A DNA stretch of 64,000 nucleotides. Origin: Paenibacillus caseinilyticus (GTDB lineage: Bacteria; Bacillota; Bacilli; Paenibacillales; NBRC-103111). The notes beneath the pieces are model-generated. The model searched no databases. It worked only from the letters and a program-made list of their open reading frames with translations, and was not told the DNA's origin. Where the stretch lies: assembly GCF_027533645.1 (NCBI RefSeq), contig NZ_JAQAGY010000025.1, positions 1-64,000 on the forward strand, given 5' to 3'. Made by a program: the position numbers and the translations under genes. Within the stretch, counting starts at the first letter, position 1. Each line of letters begins with the position of its first letter. Shown piece by piece: positions 17,615 to 26,311 of this stretch.

Positions 17615-17959
17615 GGGTGAATCCTCCTTATGGGATATAGGGTTGAAGTGGATATGAGGAAAGTGTAACAGAACCGGAGGCCGGACAGTAACAGTACAGT
17701 AGTACAGTTGAGAGGCAGAGGGGGACGGGCGTCCCTGAGTGCCGACGTTGACGATAACTGCACTGGGGGCTGCAACGGGAAACGGGAGGGACGAGGTTGA
17801 ACCGCACTGCCAGGCTGCAGTACGGCAGGCGCTCAGACCGGGCACAGCAAAAAGGAGGCCCACGGGCCTCCTCCTTCCCCAACGCATGGGGGTTCTCATC
17901 CAAAAAATCTTAACGCCGTGCATGATTCGCGGGGCGTATAATTCATGGTGTCAACCAAA
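17615..17959. other. Gene-free gap with terminator
   Basis: Holds the terminator of the LCP gene at 17849-17872. The rest is presumably the promoter region of the PhzF-like gene; I see no clear -35/-10 pair and no ORF with family features. Confidence 0.4.
17849..17872 (-). terminator. Terminator of the LCP gene
   Basis: Minus-strand stem of 9 bp (17872-17864 with 17861-17853) followed by T5. Confidence 0.85.
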
Positions 17960-19003
17960 CTACTGCTTCTTGGCCGCGCTTGTACCCGAACCCGAGGCCC
18001 CGCTGCCGCTCTTCGTTCCGGCCTTCTCGGCTGGAGCAAAGGGATCGCGTCCTTCGAAGAGGGCTTTGATGTAGCTCTGCAGCTTGTCCTTGTTGACGCT
18101 GAGCACTTCGGCGCCGCCGACACGCTTCTCGATCACGAGCTCCGTCGGAGGAATCTGCGAGGATACCATGCCTTCGGTCTTCGCTTCAAATGCGAGGGTG
18201 CCGAGTTTCAGCATGTCCGTCGTCGTCAGGTTCGTAGAGATGTACGGATCGATGCTGCTCAGCACCTTGGGCAGGCGGATGAGCGAGCCGGTCGACTGCA
18301 TCTTAACCGCGACCGCCTGGATGAATTTGCGCTGGCGCTCCGTCCGGGAGAAGTCGCTGAGGGCATCGTGACGGAAGCGGACATACTGCAGCGCTTTTTT
18401 GCCGTCGAGCTGCTGCAGGCCCTTCTTCAGGTCAATGTCGTATTCGTGGCCGTCAGCGGAGTCCTTATACTTCATGTCCTTCTCTACATCGATCTCAATG
18501 CCTCCGATGGCGTCGATGAGGGCGATGAAGCCTTTGAAATCCGTATAGACATAATACTGCACCGGGATGCCGAGCAGGTCGCTGACCGTCTTCATGGCGA
18601 GATTCGGTCCGCCCGTGGCAATGGCCGTGTTAATCCGGTCCTCTCCGTGCCCGGGGATTTTGACATAGGTATCCCGCAGAATGGAGAAAAGATAGGCTTT
18701 CTTCGTCACCGGATCAATGGAGGCGACCATAATGGAGTCGGAGCGGGGGATTTCATTCTTCTTAAGCCCGCGGGAATCCCCACCGAGGATCAGTACGTTC
18801 ACCCGCTGCTTGCCTTCCCACTTCGGCGGGGTGTAAGATTCGGCAGTGCCCACCTGCTTGGGAGTAAGGCCCCCCCACTTGGGCGAAGCCGGGTCATCTT
18901 GAATGTTGTTTGCAAAACGGAGAAAAGAATATGTAAAATAACCAATACCGACGAGCAAAATCGTAATCAATAAACCAAACGTCCATTTTAGCGTACGGGC
19001 CAT
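17960..19003 (-). CDS. LytR-CpsA-Psr (LCP) family wall polymer ligase
   Basis: Membrane-anchored enzyme of 347 aa that transfers teichoic acid or other glycopolymers from lipid carriers to peptidoglycan. One N-terminal membrane helix (about residues 8-28), then the outside LCP domain: ILGGDSRG, RSDSIMVASID, FSILRDTYVKIPGHGEDRINTA... with the conserved Arg and Asp residues, and YVRFRHDALSDFSRTERQRKF near its end. The C-terminus is a short Ser/Gly/Lys-rich tail. Divergent from the ABC exporter. Suits the surface-glycan theme of the far end of the window, but substrate is unknown. Confidence 0.92.
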   Translation of the reverse strand: MARTLKWTFGLLITILLVGIGYFTYSFLRFANNIQDDPASPKWGGLTPKQVGTAESYTPPKWEGKQRVNVLILGGDSRGLKKNEIPRSDSIMVASIDPVTKKAYLFSILRDTYVKIPGHGEDRINTAIATGGPNLAMKTVSDLLGIPVQYYVYTDFKGFIALIDAIGGIEIDVEKDMKYKDSADGHEYDIDLKKGLQQLDGKKALQYVRFRHDALSDFSRTERQRKFIQAVAVKMQSTGSLIRLPKVLSSIDPYISTNLTTTDMLKLGTLAFEAKTEGMVSSQIPPTELVIEKRVGGAEVLSVNKDKLQSYIKALFEGRDPFAPAEKAGTKSGSGASGSGTSAAKKQ

Positions 19004-19259
19004 TATCGATCGGTTCCTTTCTTGAAATACCAGAATGCGTCCTGCTGCGAAGAAGCGCCTGCTGCCTCTGATATTTAATGGGGCCGGGCACAGAGCCCGG
19101 GAGAAGGGTATGCTATCTGTACCCCTGTACGATAGGGAAAGATCAACACAGCACGAAGGAGTTCACCGGTATCCGGTTCAATCGTTATGATTCATTATAA
19201 AAGTTAGAGCCGCTTCCCTGCAAGCTTCGGCAAATTATGACAGAAAGGTGTGAACTGCA

Positions 19260-20306
19260 TTGACGCTTGCTATTGATGTCCAAGGACTGCGCAAAGAGTT
19301 CATGGTGCAAAAAAACCGTGAGGGGCTGAAAGGGGCCGTCCGCGATCTATTTAGAAGAGAGTATAACCAAGTTAGGGCTGTAAAAGACATCTCCTTCCAG
19401 ATTCCCGAGGGCGAGATCTGCGGGTATATCGGAGAGAACGGCGCAGGCAAATCGACAACGATCAAAATGCTCACCGGCATCCTCGTGCCGACCGCCGGGG
19501 AAATCCGTGTCAACGGGTACATCCCCTTTAAGGAAAGAGAGAAGTTCGTCCGAGGCATCGGCGTCGTGTTCGGGCAGCGCAGCCAGTTGTGGTGGGATCT
19601 CGGGGTGGTCGAGTCGTTCCAACTCCTGAAAAAAGTATACCGCGTGGAGGATGCCGCTTACCGCGAACGGCTCGCCGAGCTGACGGACCGCCTGCAGCTG
19701 GGGGAACTCTTGAACCGCCCGGTCCGCAAGCTCAGCCTCGGCCAGCGGATGCGCTGCGAGCTCGCGGCTTCGCTGATCCACAACCCGAAGATCCTCTTCT
19801 TGGACGAGCCGACGATCGGCCTCGACATTGTGGTGAAGACGGAGATCCGCGAATTCCTGAAGTCGATCAACCAAAGGTTCGGGACGACGATCCTGCTCAC
19901 GACGCACGACCTGCAGGATATCGAGGCGCTGTGTTCCCGTGTCATCATGCTCGATGACGGGCGCATCATCTATGACGGAGGGCTGGAGGAGCTCAAAACG
20001 CGCTGGGGCAAAGGCAAAGAAGTGATTCTGCGCTTCGCGCAGCCCGCTTCGCTTGGGAGGCTGAAGGAACTGACGGCGGGCCTCGAAGTGCACTGGTCAC
20101 TCGATAACGAGCTCACGGCGAAGGTCTGGATTCCGCAGGAGCAAGCCGGCGTATCGGAGGTGCTCGGCCGCGTGGTGAACGCGGTGGCGATCGAGGATAT
20201 CAAGATTATCGAGACGACGACCGACGACATCGTGCGCGAGATCTACAAGTCGGGCTCGGCGGAGACGAAGCAGGCCCCCGAAACGGAAGTGACGCTTCAT
20301 GGGTAA
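19260..20306 (+). CDS. ABC-2 type exporter, ATPase subunit
   Basis: 348-aa ATPase. Walker A GENGAGKST, Q-loop, signature LSLGQRMR (a variant of LSGGQ), Walker B ILFLDEP and the switch His in TTHDLQD. The C-terminal third (after about residue 240) is an extra domain as in daunorubicin-type and COG4586 exporters. Starts with TTG, 9 nt after AAAGGTG. It overlaps the first permease by 8 nt. With the two permeases it forms a complete exporter; cargo unknown. Confidence 0.92.
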   Translation: MTLAIDVQGLRKEFMVQKNREGLKGAVRDLFRREYNQVRAVKDISFQIPEGEICGYIGENGAGKSTTIKMLTGILVPTAGEIRVNGYIPFKEREKFVRGIGVVFGQRSQLWWDLGVVESFQLLKKVYRVEDAAYRERLAELTDRLQLGELLNRPVRKLSLGQRMRCELAASLIHNPKILFLDEPTIGLDIVVKTEIREFLKSINQRFGTTILLTTHDLQDIEALCSRVIMLDDGRIIYDGGLEELKTRWGKGKEVILRFAQPASLGRLKELTAGLEVHWSLDNELTAKVWIPQEQAGVSEVLGRVVNAVAIEDIKIIETTTDDIVREIYKSGSAETKQAPETEVTLHG

Positions 20307-21093
20307 CGCGTATATCGAGATCATCCGGATGCGGTTTCTCATGATGCTCGCCTACCGGGTGAACTATTACAGCGGGATCGTCATCTACTCGCTGAATATC
20401 GGAGCCTATTATTTTCTATGGAAAGCGATCTACGGGGGCAAAGAGGTGCTGGGCGGACTGACCTTGACCCAGATGACCACGTATGTCGCCGTATCCTGGA
20501 TGGCGAGGGCCTTCTACTTCAATAACCTCGACAGGGAGATTGCCAATGAAATCAAGGACGGCAGCGTGGCGATCCAGTTCATCCGTCCTTACAATTATAT
20601 TATTGTGAAGATGATGCAAGGGCTCGGCGAAGGCCTGTTCCGGCTGCTCTTGTTCTCCACGCCGGGCATGGTGATCGTGTCGCTGCTCTTCCCGGTGAAG
20701 CTGCCGACCGATCCCGGCGTATGGCTCGTGTTCCTCGGAATGCTGTTCTTCAGCTTCCTGATCAACACGCAGATCAATATCATTACGGGGCTGTTCGCCT
20801 TCTTCCTGGAGAATAACGAGGGCATGATGCGCATGAAGCGGGTGGCGGTGGACCTCTTCTCGGGCCTGGTCATCCCGATGTCCTTCTTCCCGGATTGGTC
20901 GGAGAAATTATTGAACCTGCTGCCCTTTCCCGCGATTACGTATCTGCCCAGCTCCGTGTTCACGGGTAAAGTGGCAGGTGTCGGTGCATGGAACGTCTTC
21001 GCCGTGCAGATCATCTGGTTCGTTCTGCTCATCATTCCGCTCTATTTACTCTGGCGTGGCGCCCGTTCGCGCTTGTTCGTGCAAGGAGGCTGA
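20299..21093 (+). CDS. ABC-2 type exporter, permease subunit 1
   Basis: 264-aa membrane protein with about six hydrophobic segments, of the ABC-2/DUF990 kind (IVKMMQGLGEGLFRLLLF..., FFPDWSEKLLNLLPFPAITYLPSS). It begins inside the ATPase gene (8-nt overlap) and is followed 6 nt later by the second permease, so the three genes form one transcription and translation unit. No cargo can be read from the sequence. Confidence 0.88.
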   Translation: MGNAYIEIIRMRFLMMLAYRVNYYSGIVIYSLNIGAYYFLWKAIYGGKEVLGGLTLTQMTTYVAVSWMARAFYFNNLDREIANEIKDGSVAIQFIRPYNYIIVKMMQGLGEGLFRLLLFSTPGMVIVSLLFPVKLPTDPGVWLVFLGMLFFSFLINTQINIITGLFAFFLENNEGMMRMKRVAVDLFSGLVIPMSFFPDWSEKLLNLLPFPAITYLPSSVFTGKVAGVGAWNVFAVQIIWFVLLIIPLYLLWRGARSRLFVQGG

Positions 21094-21099
21094 CGCAAA

Positions 21100-21888
21100 G
21101 TGAGATTCTACGGTGGACTGATCTTCGACTATCTCAAGAATTATATGAAAACCAGGCTCACGTACCGCTCGGACTTCTGGATCGAAGTGCTGTCCGATCT
21201 GTTATTCAATGGGCTCAATCTGTTCTTCATTCTGGTAGTGTTCAGCCATACGTCCGCCATCGGAGGCTGGAATGAGCAGCAGATCCTATTCATCTACGGC
21301 TATTTCATGGTGCCGTACGGCTTGTTCATCACGTTCTTCAACCTGTGGGGGTTCAGCGAGAAGTATATCGTCAAGGGGGAAATGGACCGGATTCTAACGC
21401 GGCCGGCCCACAATCTCGTGCAGCTCATGCTCGAGAATATGGATCCATCCTCGCTGTTCTCGGCATTGGTCGGGTTCCTCATTATGAGCTCTTCATGGAT
21501 GCAGCTTAAGCTCGGCATGATGTGGTACGATCCACTGGTGTTCATAGTGCTCGTACTTGGTTCCATGATGATCTACGGCGGAGTCTACATCTTCTTCACC
21601 GCGCTCTCGTTCTTCTCGGATTCCCCAACCGGTATTACCGCGCTGCTATGGAATCTCCAGAACTACGGCCGCTATCCGATGACGATCTATAACCGGGCGC
21701 TTTCCTTGATGCTGACCTGGGTGCTGCCGTTCGGGTTCGTCGGCTTCTATCCGGCGGCCTACTTCCTCGACCGGGAGAACTGGGGGGCATTCGCCCTGCT
21801 GACGCCGGTAGTCGGAGCCGTGTTCCTGACGATCGGATTGTCGGTGTGGAATTACGGTGTCAAACGCTACCGCGGCGCAGGATCGTAA
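21100..21888 (+). CDS. ABC-2 type exporter, permease subunit 2
   Basis: 262-aa permease with about six membrane segments, the partner of the previous gene (DUF990-like: YLKNYMKTRLTYRSDFWIEV at the N-terminus). GTG start after CAAGGAGG. The last 129 bp (21761-21889) occur again at 23413-23541 downstream of the next gene, with a single synonymous change. Confidence 0.88.
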   Translation: MRFYGGLIFDYLKNYMKTRLTYRSDFWIEVLSDLLFNGLNLFFILVVFSHTSAIGGWNEQQILFIYGYFMVPYGLFITFFNLWGFSEKYIVKGEMDRILTRPAHNLVQLMLENMDPSSLFSALVGFLIMSSSWMQLKLGMMWYDPLVFIVLVLGSMMIYGGVYIFFTALSFFSDSPTGITALLWNLQNYGRYPMTIYNRALSLMLTWVLPFGFVGFYPAAYFLDRENWGAFALLTPVVGAVFLTIGLSVWNYGVKRYRGAGS

Positions 21889-21889
21889 G
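21761..21889 (+). repeat. 129-bp direct repeat, copy A (3' end of ABC permease 2)
   Basis: Matches 23413-23541 at 128 of 129 positions; the only difference is G21885 versus T23537, which keeps the Ser codon (TCG/TCT). Codes for the last 42 residues and stop of the permease. Confidence 0.97.
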
Positions 21890-21940
21890 TGTGCGAATGG
21901 ATCGAGGCTTGTCCGTGCAAGACGGTGTACTAAAAGAATA

Positions 21941-21976
21941 GGCGAGGGTTCCTGAAGAGGAGCACCTCGTCTTTTT
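21941..21976 (+). terminator. Terminator after the ABC exporter operon
   Basis: Stem GGCGAGG/CCTCGTC with an inner extension, followed by T5. Confidence 0.75.
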
Positions 21977-22019
21977 GCTTCTGTGTTAGCGGGGAAGAGT
22001 GGGAGGGATTAAGCTAATT

Positions 22020-22065
22020 TTCAGGTTTCTTTAAGATTCCCGTCATCTTCAGTTCACAGAAGGGA
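22020..22065 (+). promoter_or_regulatory. Promoter-like element E1 (related to E2 at 23657-23702)
   Basis: 46-bp segment sharing about 35 positions with E2, including CTTTAA, CGTCAT and GTTCACAGA. It contains two AGGTT/AGATT half-sites 11 bp apart, a spacing used by OmpR-family regulators. It lies 114 nt before the hydrolase start. Function inferred. Confidence 0.45.
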
Positions 22066-22178
22066 GATACCATAAATCGGTGAAGAACTTACTTCGAAGC
22101 CCTCACCCGCTGCCATTCCGTATTGGAGAAAAGCGGGTATTCGTAATGGATTCGAAGCCGGAGAAAAGAGGGAGAAAG

Positions 22179-23402
22179 ATGAAGAGAAGACGATGGGCGG
22201 CTGCAGGGATCTGTCTACTGCTGGCCGTACCGATTGTGGCTTGCGGTCAGCAAAAGCCTGACATGCAGCAGGTAGCTGCCAGCCAAGGAGCACAGGCACC
22301 GCAAGCTGCTGAAGTCAAACTGCCGGACTATTGGCCGACGGCAGGGTGGCGTACCTCAAGTCCCGAAGCGCAAGGGATGCATTCCGAAGGCATTGCCGCT
22401 GCGATCGAGGCGTATCAGCATCAGAACCTCCATAGTGTCGCTATCGTACGGAACGGTTATATGGTTACGGAAGCTTATAACAGTGTAACTCAGCCGGATG
22501 TACCGCAGGATCTGCGATCGGTGACCAAGAGCTTTACTTCCGCCTTGACAGGCATAGCGCTTCATGAGAATAAAGTGACGAGCCTGGAAGAGAAGCTATC
22601 GTCCTATCTTCCCCAAGCGGCTGACGGAAGCACCAAGGCGGAGATTCAGCTTGGGCATTTGCTCTACATGGCGTCAGGGCTCGATTGGGACAATAACGGA
22701 GAGAAGTCGACGAAAGAGATGTCGGAGTCTCCGGACTGGATTGCCTACATACTGAACACCCCTTCGCGTTCGAAACCCGGTACGGTATTTCACTACAGCA
22801 ACGGAGATGCACATCTGATGTCCGCCGTCCTGCAGAAAGCGACAGGGCAGACGCTCTTCGATTATGCCAAGCCACACCTATTTGAGCCTATGGGCATCAA
22901 CGGGGCACAGTGGAAACAGGACCCTCAGGGTCATTCGATCGGCGCTTGGTCGATTCAGATGACAACTCGAGATATGGCCAAGTTCGGCTACCTTTATCTG
23001 CACAAAGGGCTGTGGGACGGGGCGCAATTGCTTCCAACTTCCTGGGTGGAAGAATCATGGAAGGAGAGGGTGCCGCAGAAATATAGTGACGGAACGCAGG
23101 GGGCATACGGGTATTACTGGTGGATGAAACCATTGGCTCCCGAAGGGGAGGGGGAGCTGGCGCGATACAAGGCATATTATGCGGCAGGTTCGGAAGGCCA
23201 GCGTATTTTCGTGGTTCCCGGCATGGATCTGATTGTAGCTGTCACAGCCTACAATACGCTTAACGAGGACATGCCCCTGGGACTTTTGACGGAAATCGTG
23301 AAAGCTGTAGATACCAAGAGTTCCCTTCCGGCCAATGAGGCGGCAACGACCAGGCTTCAAGAAACGGTGCAGGTATTCAAGTCTGTAAAAGACGAGGAAT
23401 AA
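22179..23402 (+). CDS. Beta-lactamase-family serine hydrolase, lipoprotein
   Basis: 407 aa, class C beta-lactamase/D-Ala-D-Ala carboxypeptidase-like fold. Active-site motifs: S-x-x-K in RSVTKSF, Y-S-N in FHYSNGD, and GSEGQ near the C-terminus in place of KTG/HTG. The start at 22179 gives a lipoprotein signal (MKRRRW, hydrophobic core, lipobox IVAC) and follows AGGGAG; the frame opens at 22080 without signal features. The mature protein is expected to be lipid-anchored outside the membrane. True beta-lactamase, peptidase and esterase activities cannot be told apart. The gene is bracketed by the 129-bp repeat, which suggests it was inserted. Confidence 0.88.
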   Translation: MKRRRWAAAGICLLLAVPIVACGQQKPDMQQVAASQGAQAPQAAEVKLPDYWPTAGWRTSSPEAQGMHSEGIAAAIEAYQHQNLHSVAIVRNGYMVTEAYNSVTQPDVPQDLRSVTKSFTSALTGIALHENKVTSLEEKLSSYLPQAADGSTKAEIQLGHLLYMASGLDWDNNGEKSTKEMSESPDWIAYILNTPSRSKPGTVFHYSNGDAHLMSAVLQKATGQTLFDYAKPHLFEPMGINGAQWKQDPQGHSIGAWSIQMTTRDMAKFGYLYLHKGLWDGAQLLPTSWVEESWKERVPQKYSDGTQGAYGYYWWMKPLAPEGEGELARYKAYYAAGSEGQRIFVVPGMDLIVAVTAYNTLNEDMPLGLLTEIVKAVDTKSSLPANEAATTRLQETVQVFKSVKDEE

Positions 23403-23412
23403 TCACGTCTGG

Positions 23413-23540
23413 ACTTCCTCGACCGGGAGAACTGGGGGGCATTCGCCCTGCTGACGCCGGTAGTCGGAGCCGTGTTCCTGACGATCGGATTGTCGGTGTG
23501 GAATTACGGTGTCAAACGCTACCGCGGCGCAGGATCTTAA
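23413..23540 (+). pseudogene. Fragment of ABC permease subunit 2 (last 42 codons)
   Basis: The duplicated segment still reads through the permease C-terminus to TAA but has no start, ribosome site or upstream part, so it is a gene remnant. It sits just before the terminator at 23589, which may be the original end of the ABC operon. Confidence 0.9.
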
Positions 23541-23541
23541 G
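23413..23541 (+). repeat. 129-bp direct repeat, copy B
   Basis: Second copy of the ABC permease 3' end, 11 nt after the hydrolase stop. 128 of 129 positions equal copy A. Confidence 0.97.
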
Positions 23542-23588
23542 CTTTTCTAGAGGCGTGCGTACAAACAACGATATGGAGAACAAGGCGT

Positions 23589-23617
23589 AGAGCTTCCTTC
23601 GGGAAGCTCTTTGTCTT
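23589..23617 (+). terminator. Terminator after the hydrolase / permease fragment
   Basis: Perfect 9-bp stem AGAGCTTCC/GGAAGCTCT with a TTCG tetraloop and a T-rich tail. Confidence 0.85.
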
Positions 23618-23656
23618 GGCTCCGGAGGAAACAAAATATGGGAAATTAATCGTAGA

Positions 23657-23702
23657 TTAAGGTTCCTTTAATGTTCTCGTCATGCCTGGTTCACAGACGG
23701 GA
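23657..23702 (+). promoter_or_regulatory. Promoter-like element E2 (related to E1)
   Basis: 46-bp segment similar to E1 at 22020-22065, with half-sites AGGTT and ATGTT 11 bp apart. It lies 228 nt before the response regulator gene; the rest of this 388-nt gap shows nothing else. Confidence 0.45.
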
Positions 23703-23929
23703 TTTATGCTGAACATGAAGATCAATCGGCCTCGGTCATCCCCTCCGTCATTTGGGACCTTCCCTCCCGTATGGGCGGTATTTGTGCTGTAGAGGGCAGA
23801 AAGGAGGGGGACAAAGGAGAAGCGGAAACGAAGGGCCAGGCTCGGTTAATACGCTGCTGTGGATGACCGTGACAGTCCGCGGCCGGCAGGAGCCCGCCGC
23901 ACAGTATGGCTGATAAAGGGGGGAACCTT

Positions 23930-24583
23930 ATGATAAGAATCGTTATTGCAGAGGGCCAAAGGATGCTGCTCGATGCCTTGGCGGCGCTGCTTTCCCGCGA
24001 TTCCGATTTTGAGATCGTCGGCAAAGCATCCACGGGAGAAGAGGCGCTGAAGCTAATACAACGCTCCCAGCCCGATATATGTATAACGGACATTCATTTA
24101 CCTGGGATGAAAGATCTTGGGCTTGCAGAGCGGTTAAAGGGCAGCAGCTGCAAAGTTGTCATTTTGACGGAATTCATTCAGGTGGGGTATTTTGAACGTG
24201 CCATTCGCGCGGGGGTAAGCGCATATGTATCCAAGGCCTATGGTAGCGAGGAGTTAATTCAGGCCATTCACAGTGTGATGAGCGGGCGGCGCGTCTATAC
24301 CAAAGAACTGATCGTGGGAAAAGAGTCAGAGGCGAATCCTTTAACGGAGCGGGAGAAAGAAGTTCTCATTCTGGTAGCGACCGGCAAATCCACCTTGGAA
24401 ATAGCGGGGGAGCTTCATCTCTCCAAAGGCACGGTGCGTAATTACATATCGGGAATTCTGGAAAAGCTTCGGGTGAAGAACAGGATCGAAGCCATCCTTC
24501 GCTGCAAGGAGAAGGGGTGGTTAGAATCCTATCTCCATTCTTTACCGGGTGTTTTGCATTCGAAAAATGAATTTTATTTTTAG
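23930..24583 (+). CDS. NarL/LuxR-family response regulator (orphan)
   Basis: 217 aa: receiver domain (phospho-acceptor Asp in ICITDIHLPGM, conserved Thr in VVILTEF, Lys in YVSKAYG) and a C-terminal LuxR helix-turn-helix (LTEREKEVLILVATGKSTLEIAGELHLS... then KGTVRNYIS). Resembles DesR and similar membrane-stress regulators. Start ATG 23930 after AAAGGGGGG; the earlier start at 23906 contains the ribosome site. No sensor kinase gene is next to it, so its partner is elsewhere or absent. Confidence 0.9.
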   Translation: MIRIVIAEGQRMLLDALAALLSRDSDFEIVGKASTGEEALKLIQRSQPDICITDIHLPGMKDLGLAERLKGSSCKVVILTEFIQVGYFERAIRAGVSAYVSKAYGSEELIQAIHSVMSGRRVYTKELIVGKESEANPLTEREKEVLILVATGKSTLEIAGELHLSKGTVRNYISGILEKLRVKNRIEAILRCKEKGWLESYLHSLPGVLHSKNEFYF

Positions 24584-24706
24584 GGACCGAAGCTTGGGCG
24601 GCGGAGGTCCCACGGAGTTGAACACGGCAGTCCGCTCCGGTATGCTGTAAGGTGATACCCGCCGACTGCTCCAGGGCAGGCGGAGTAAGAGAAGGAGACG
24701 AATGAC

Positions 24707-25180
24707 ATGACAGCGATAACGATTGGACAGGCAGCGCCGGACTTCGCTCTTCCCGCTACCGGCGGCTCTACCGTGTCCTTATCGGACTTTTTGGGACGGA
24801 ATGTGCTCCTATACTTCTACCCCAAGGATATGACCCCTACCTGTACGACCCAGGCGCGCGATCTTCGAGACCATGCGGCCGATTTCGGCGGAGCGGACGT
24901 CGTGATCCTCGGCATTTCGCCCGACCCGGTCAAGCAGCACGAGAAATTTATTGCGAAGTACGGGCTGCCTTTCCTGCTGCTCTCGGACGAGGACCATGCC
25001 GCCGCGGAAGCGTACGGAGTCTGGCAGCTCAAGAAGCTGTACGGCAGAGAATATATGGGGATCGAGCGGTCGACCTTCTTAATCGACAAACAGGGCACGC
25101 TTGTCAAAGAATGGCGCAAGGTGAAGATCAAAGGGCATGTAGAGCAAGCGCTGGAGTATGCGAAGGAGCATCTGTCTTAG
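24707..25180 (+). CDS. bcp: Peroxiredoxin of the Bcp/PrxQ family
   Basis: 157-aa thiol peroxidase that reduces hydrogen peroxide and alkyl hydroperoxides. Thioredoxin fold with YFYPKDMTPTCTTQARDLRD. The peroxidatic Cys lies in PTCT. Most PrxQ proteins have a resolving Cys five residues later (CTxExCxFRD); here that position is Arg, so this looks like a one-Cys type. Catalytic Arg is retained in GIERSTFLID. Good AGAAGGAG site. Monocistronic with its own terminator. Confidence 0.93.
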   Translation: MTAITIGQAAPDFALPATGGSTVSLSDFLGRNVLLYFYPKDMTPTCTTQARDLRDHAADFGGADVVILGISPDPVKQHEKFIAKYGLPFLLLSDEDHAAAEAYGVWQLKKLYGREYMGIERSTFLIDKQGTLVKEWRKVKIKGHVEQALEYAKEHLS

Positions 25181-25195
25181 AGTCGATGCACCCGG

Positions 25196-25225
25196 AAGAC
25201 CGTCTAGGCGAAGGCGGTCTTTTTT
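25196..25225 (+). terminator. bcp terminator
   Basis: Stem AAGACCG/CGGTCTT (25196-25202 with 25215-25221) followed by T5 or more. Confidence 0.85.
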
Positions 25226-25342
25226 GATTTTTTTGGGAAAAGGGGTGGGAGGAACGAGGGACAAGAGGTACACTGGAAAGGGGCCCGGCAAGCAGCGTTA
25301 GGAAGCCTGCAGGAGCGCAAACAAGGAGGACGAGGAGAGGAC

Positions 25343-26311
25343 ATGACACGAATTGTAGTGCTGGACGGACACACCTTAAATCCGGGGGATTTGAGTTGGG
25401 CCTCTTTGGAGAAACTCGGGGAAGTGAAAGTATACGAGAGGACACCGCCGGAGCTGATCGTAGAGCGGGCGTTGGAAGCGGACATCGTACTAACGAACAA
25501 GACCCCGCTGACGGCGCAGACGATCGCCCGGCTGCCGAAGCTTCGGTATATCGGCGTCCTCGCAACCGGTTACAACATCGTGGACGGGGAAGGCGCGGCA
25601 CAGAGGGGGATTCCGGTTACGAATGTGCCGGATTACAGCACGGATTCCGTAGCGCAGCTCGTATTCGCCCTGCTGCTGGAGCTGACCCTGCAGGTGAAGC
25701 TGCACAGCGATGCCGTTCATGAGGGGGAATGGACCCGGGGAGAGGACTTCAGCTTCACGAAGGCGCCGCTGCTCGAGCTCTCCGGCCGGACGTTCGGCAT
25801 CCTCGGATTCGGACGGATCGGGCAGCAGGTCGCCAAAGCAGCGGCGGCATTCGGGATGAAGGTGATCGTCAGCGGCAGGCAGCCGAAGACGGTTCCGGGC
25901 TTCGAGGGAATCCCCTGGGTGCCGGTGGAGGAGTTGTTCGCCACCTCCGATGTGCTCTCCCTGCACTGCCCGCTGACGCCGCAGACCGAAGGGATCGTGA
26001 ATGGGGAGCGGCTGAACCGGATGAAGCGGACGGCCCTGCTGCTCAACACGTCCCGTGGCGGCCTTATCGTGGAACGGGATTTGGCCGACGCCCTGAACGA
26101 AGGGCGGATCGCAGGAGCGGGGCTCGATGTGCTCTCAACGGAGCCGCCCGAGGCTGAGCATCCGCTGCTGTCCGCACGCAACTGCCTCATTACGCCGCAT
26201 ATCGCCTGGGCGACCGTCGAAGCGAGGATCCGTCTGCTCAGTCTGGCCGCGGACAACGTGGGGGCTTTCCTTGCGGGAACCCCAAGAAACGTCGTAAACG
26301 GCAAGGTCTGA
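25343..26311 (+). CDS. D-2-hydroxyacid dehydrogenase (NAD(P)-dependent)
   Basis: 322 aa. The two-domain family fold is complete: Rossmann motif GILGFGRIGQQVAKAA, catalytic Arg in LLNTSRGGLIVE, Glu in AGLDVLSTEPPE and His in ITPHIAW. Closest by eye to glycerate dehydrogenase/hydroxypyruvate reductase types. Good start (GGAGAGGAC then ATG). It may share a transcript with the next gene (83-nt gap, no terminator). Exact substrate cannot be assigned. Confidence 0.9.
   Translation: MTRIVVLDGHTLNPGDLSWASLEKLGEVKVYERTPPELIVERALEADIVLTNKTPLTAQTIARLPKLRYIGVLATGYNIVDGEGAAQRGIPVTNVPDYSTDSVAQLVFALLLELTLQVKLHSDAVHEGEWTRGEDFSFTKAPLLELSGRTFGILGFGRIGQQVAKAAAAFGMKVIVSGRQPKTVPGFEGIPWVPVEELFATSDVLSLHCPLTPQTEGIVNGERLNRMKRTALLLNTSRGGLIVERDLADALNEGRIAGAGLDVLSTEPPEAEHPLLSARNCLITPHIAWATVEARIRLLSLAADNVGAFLAGTPRNVVNGKV

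Noticed and set aside
18084..18371. Short + ORFs opposite the LCP gene
   Set aside because: Antisense frames without ribosome sites or domain features.
21889..23541. Hydrolase segment as a transposon
   Set aside because: No transposase, no inverted terminal repeats, and the flanking repeat is part of a neighbouring gene rather than a mobile element end.
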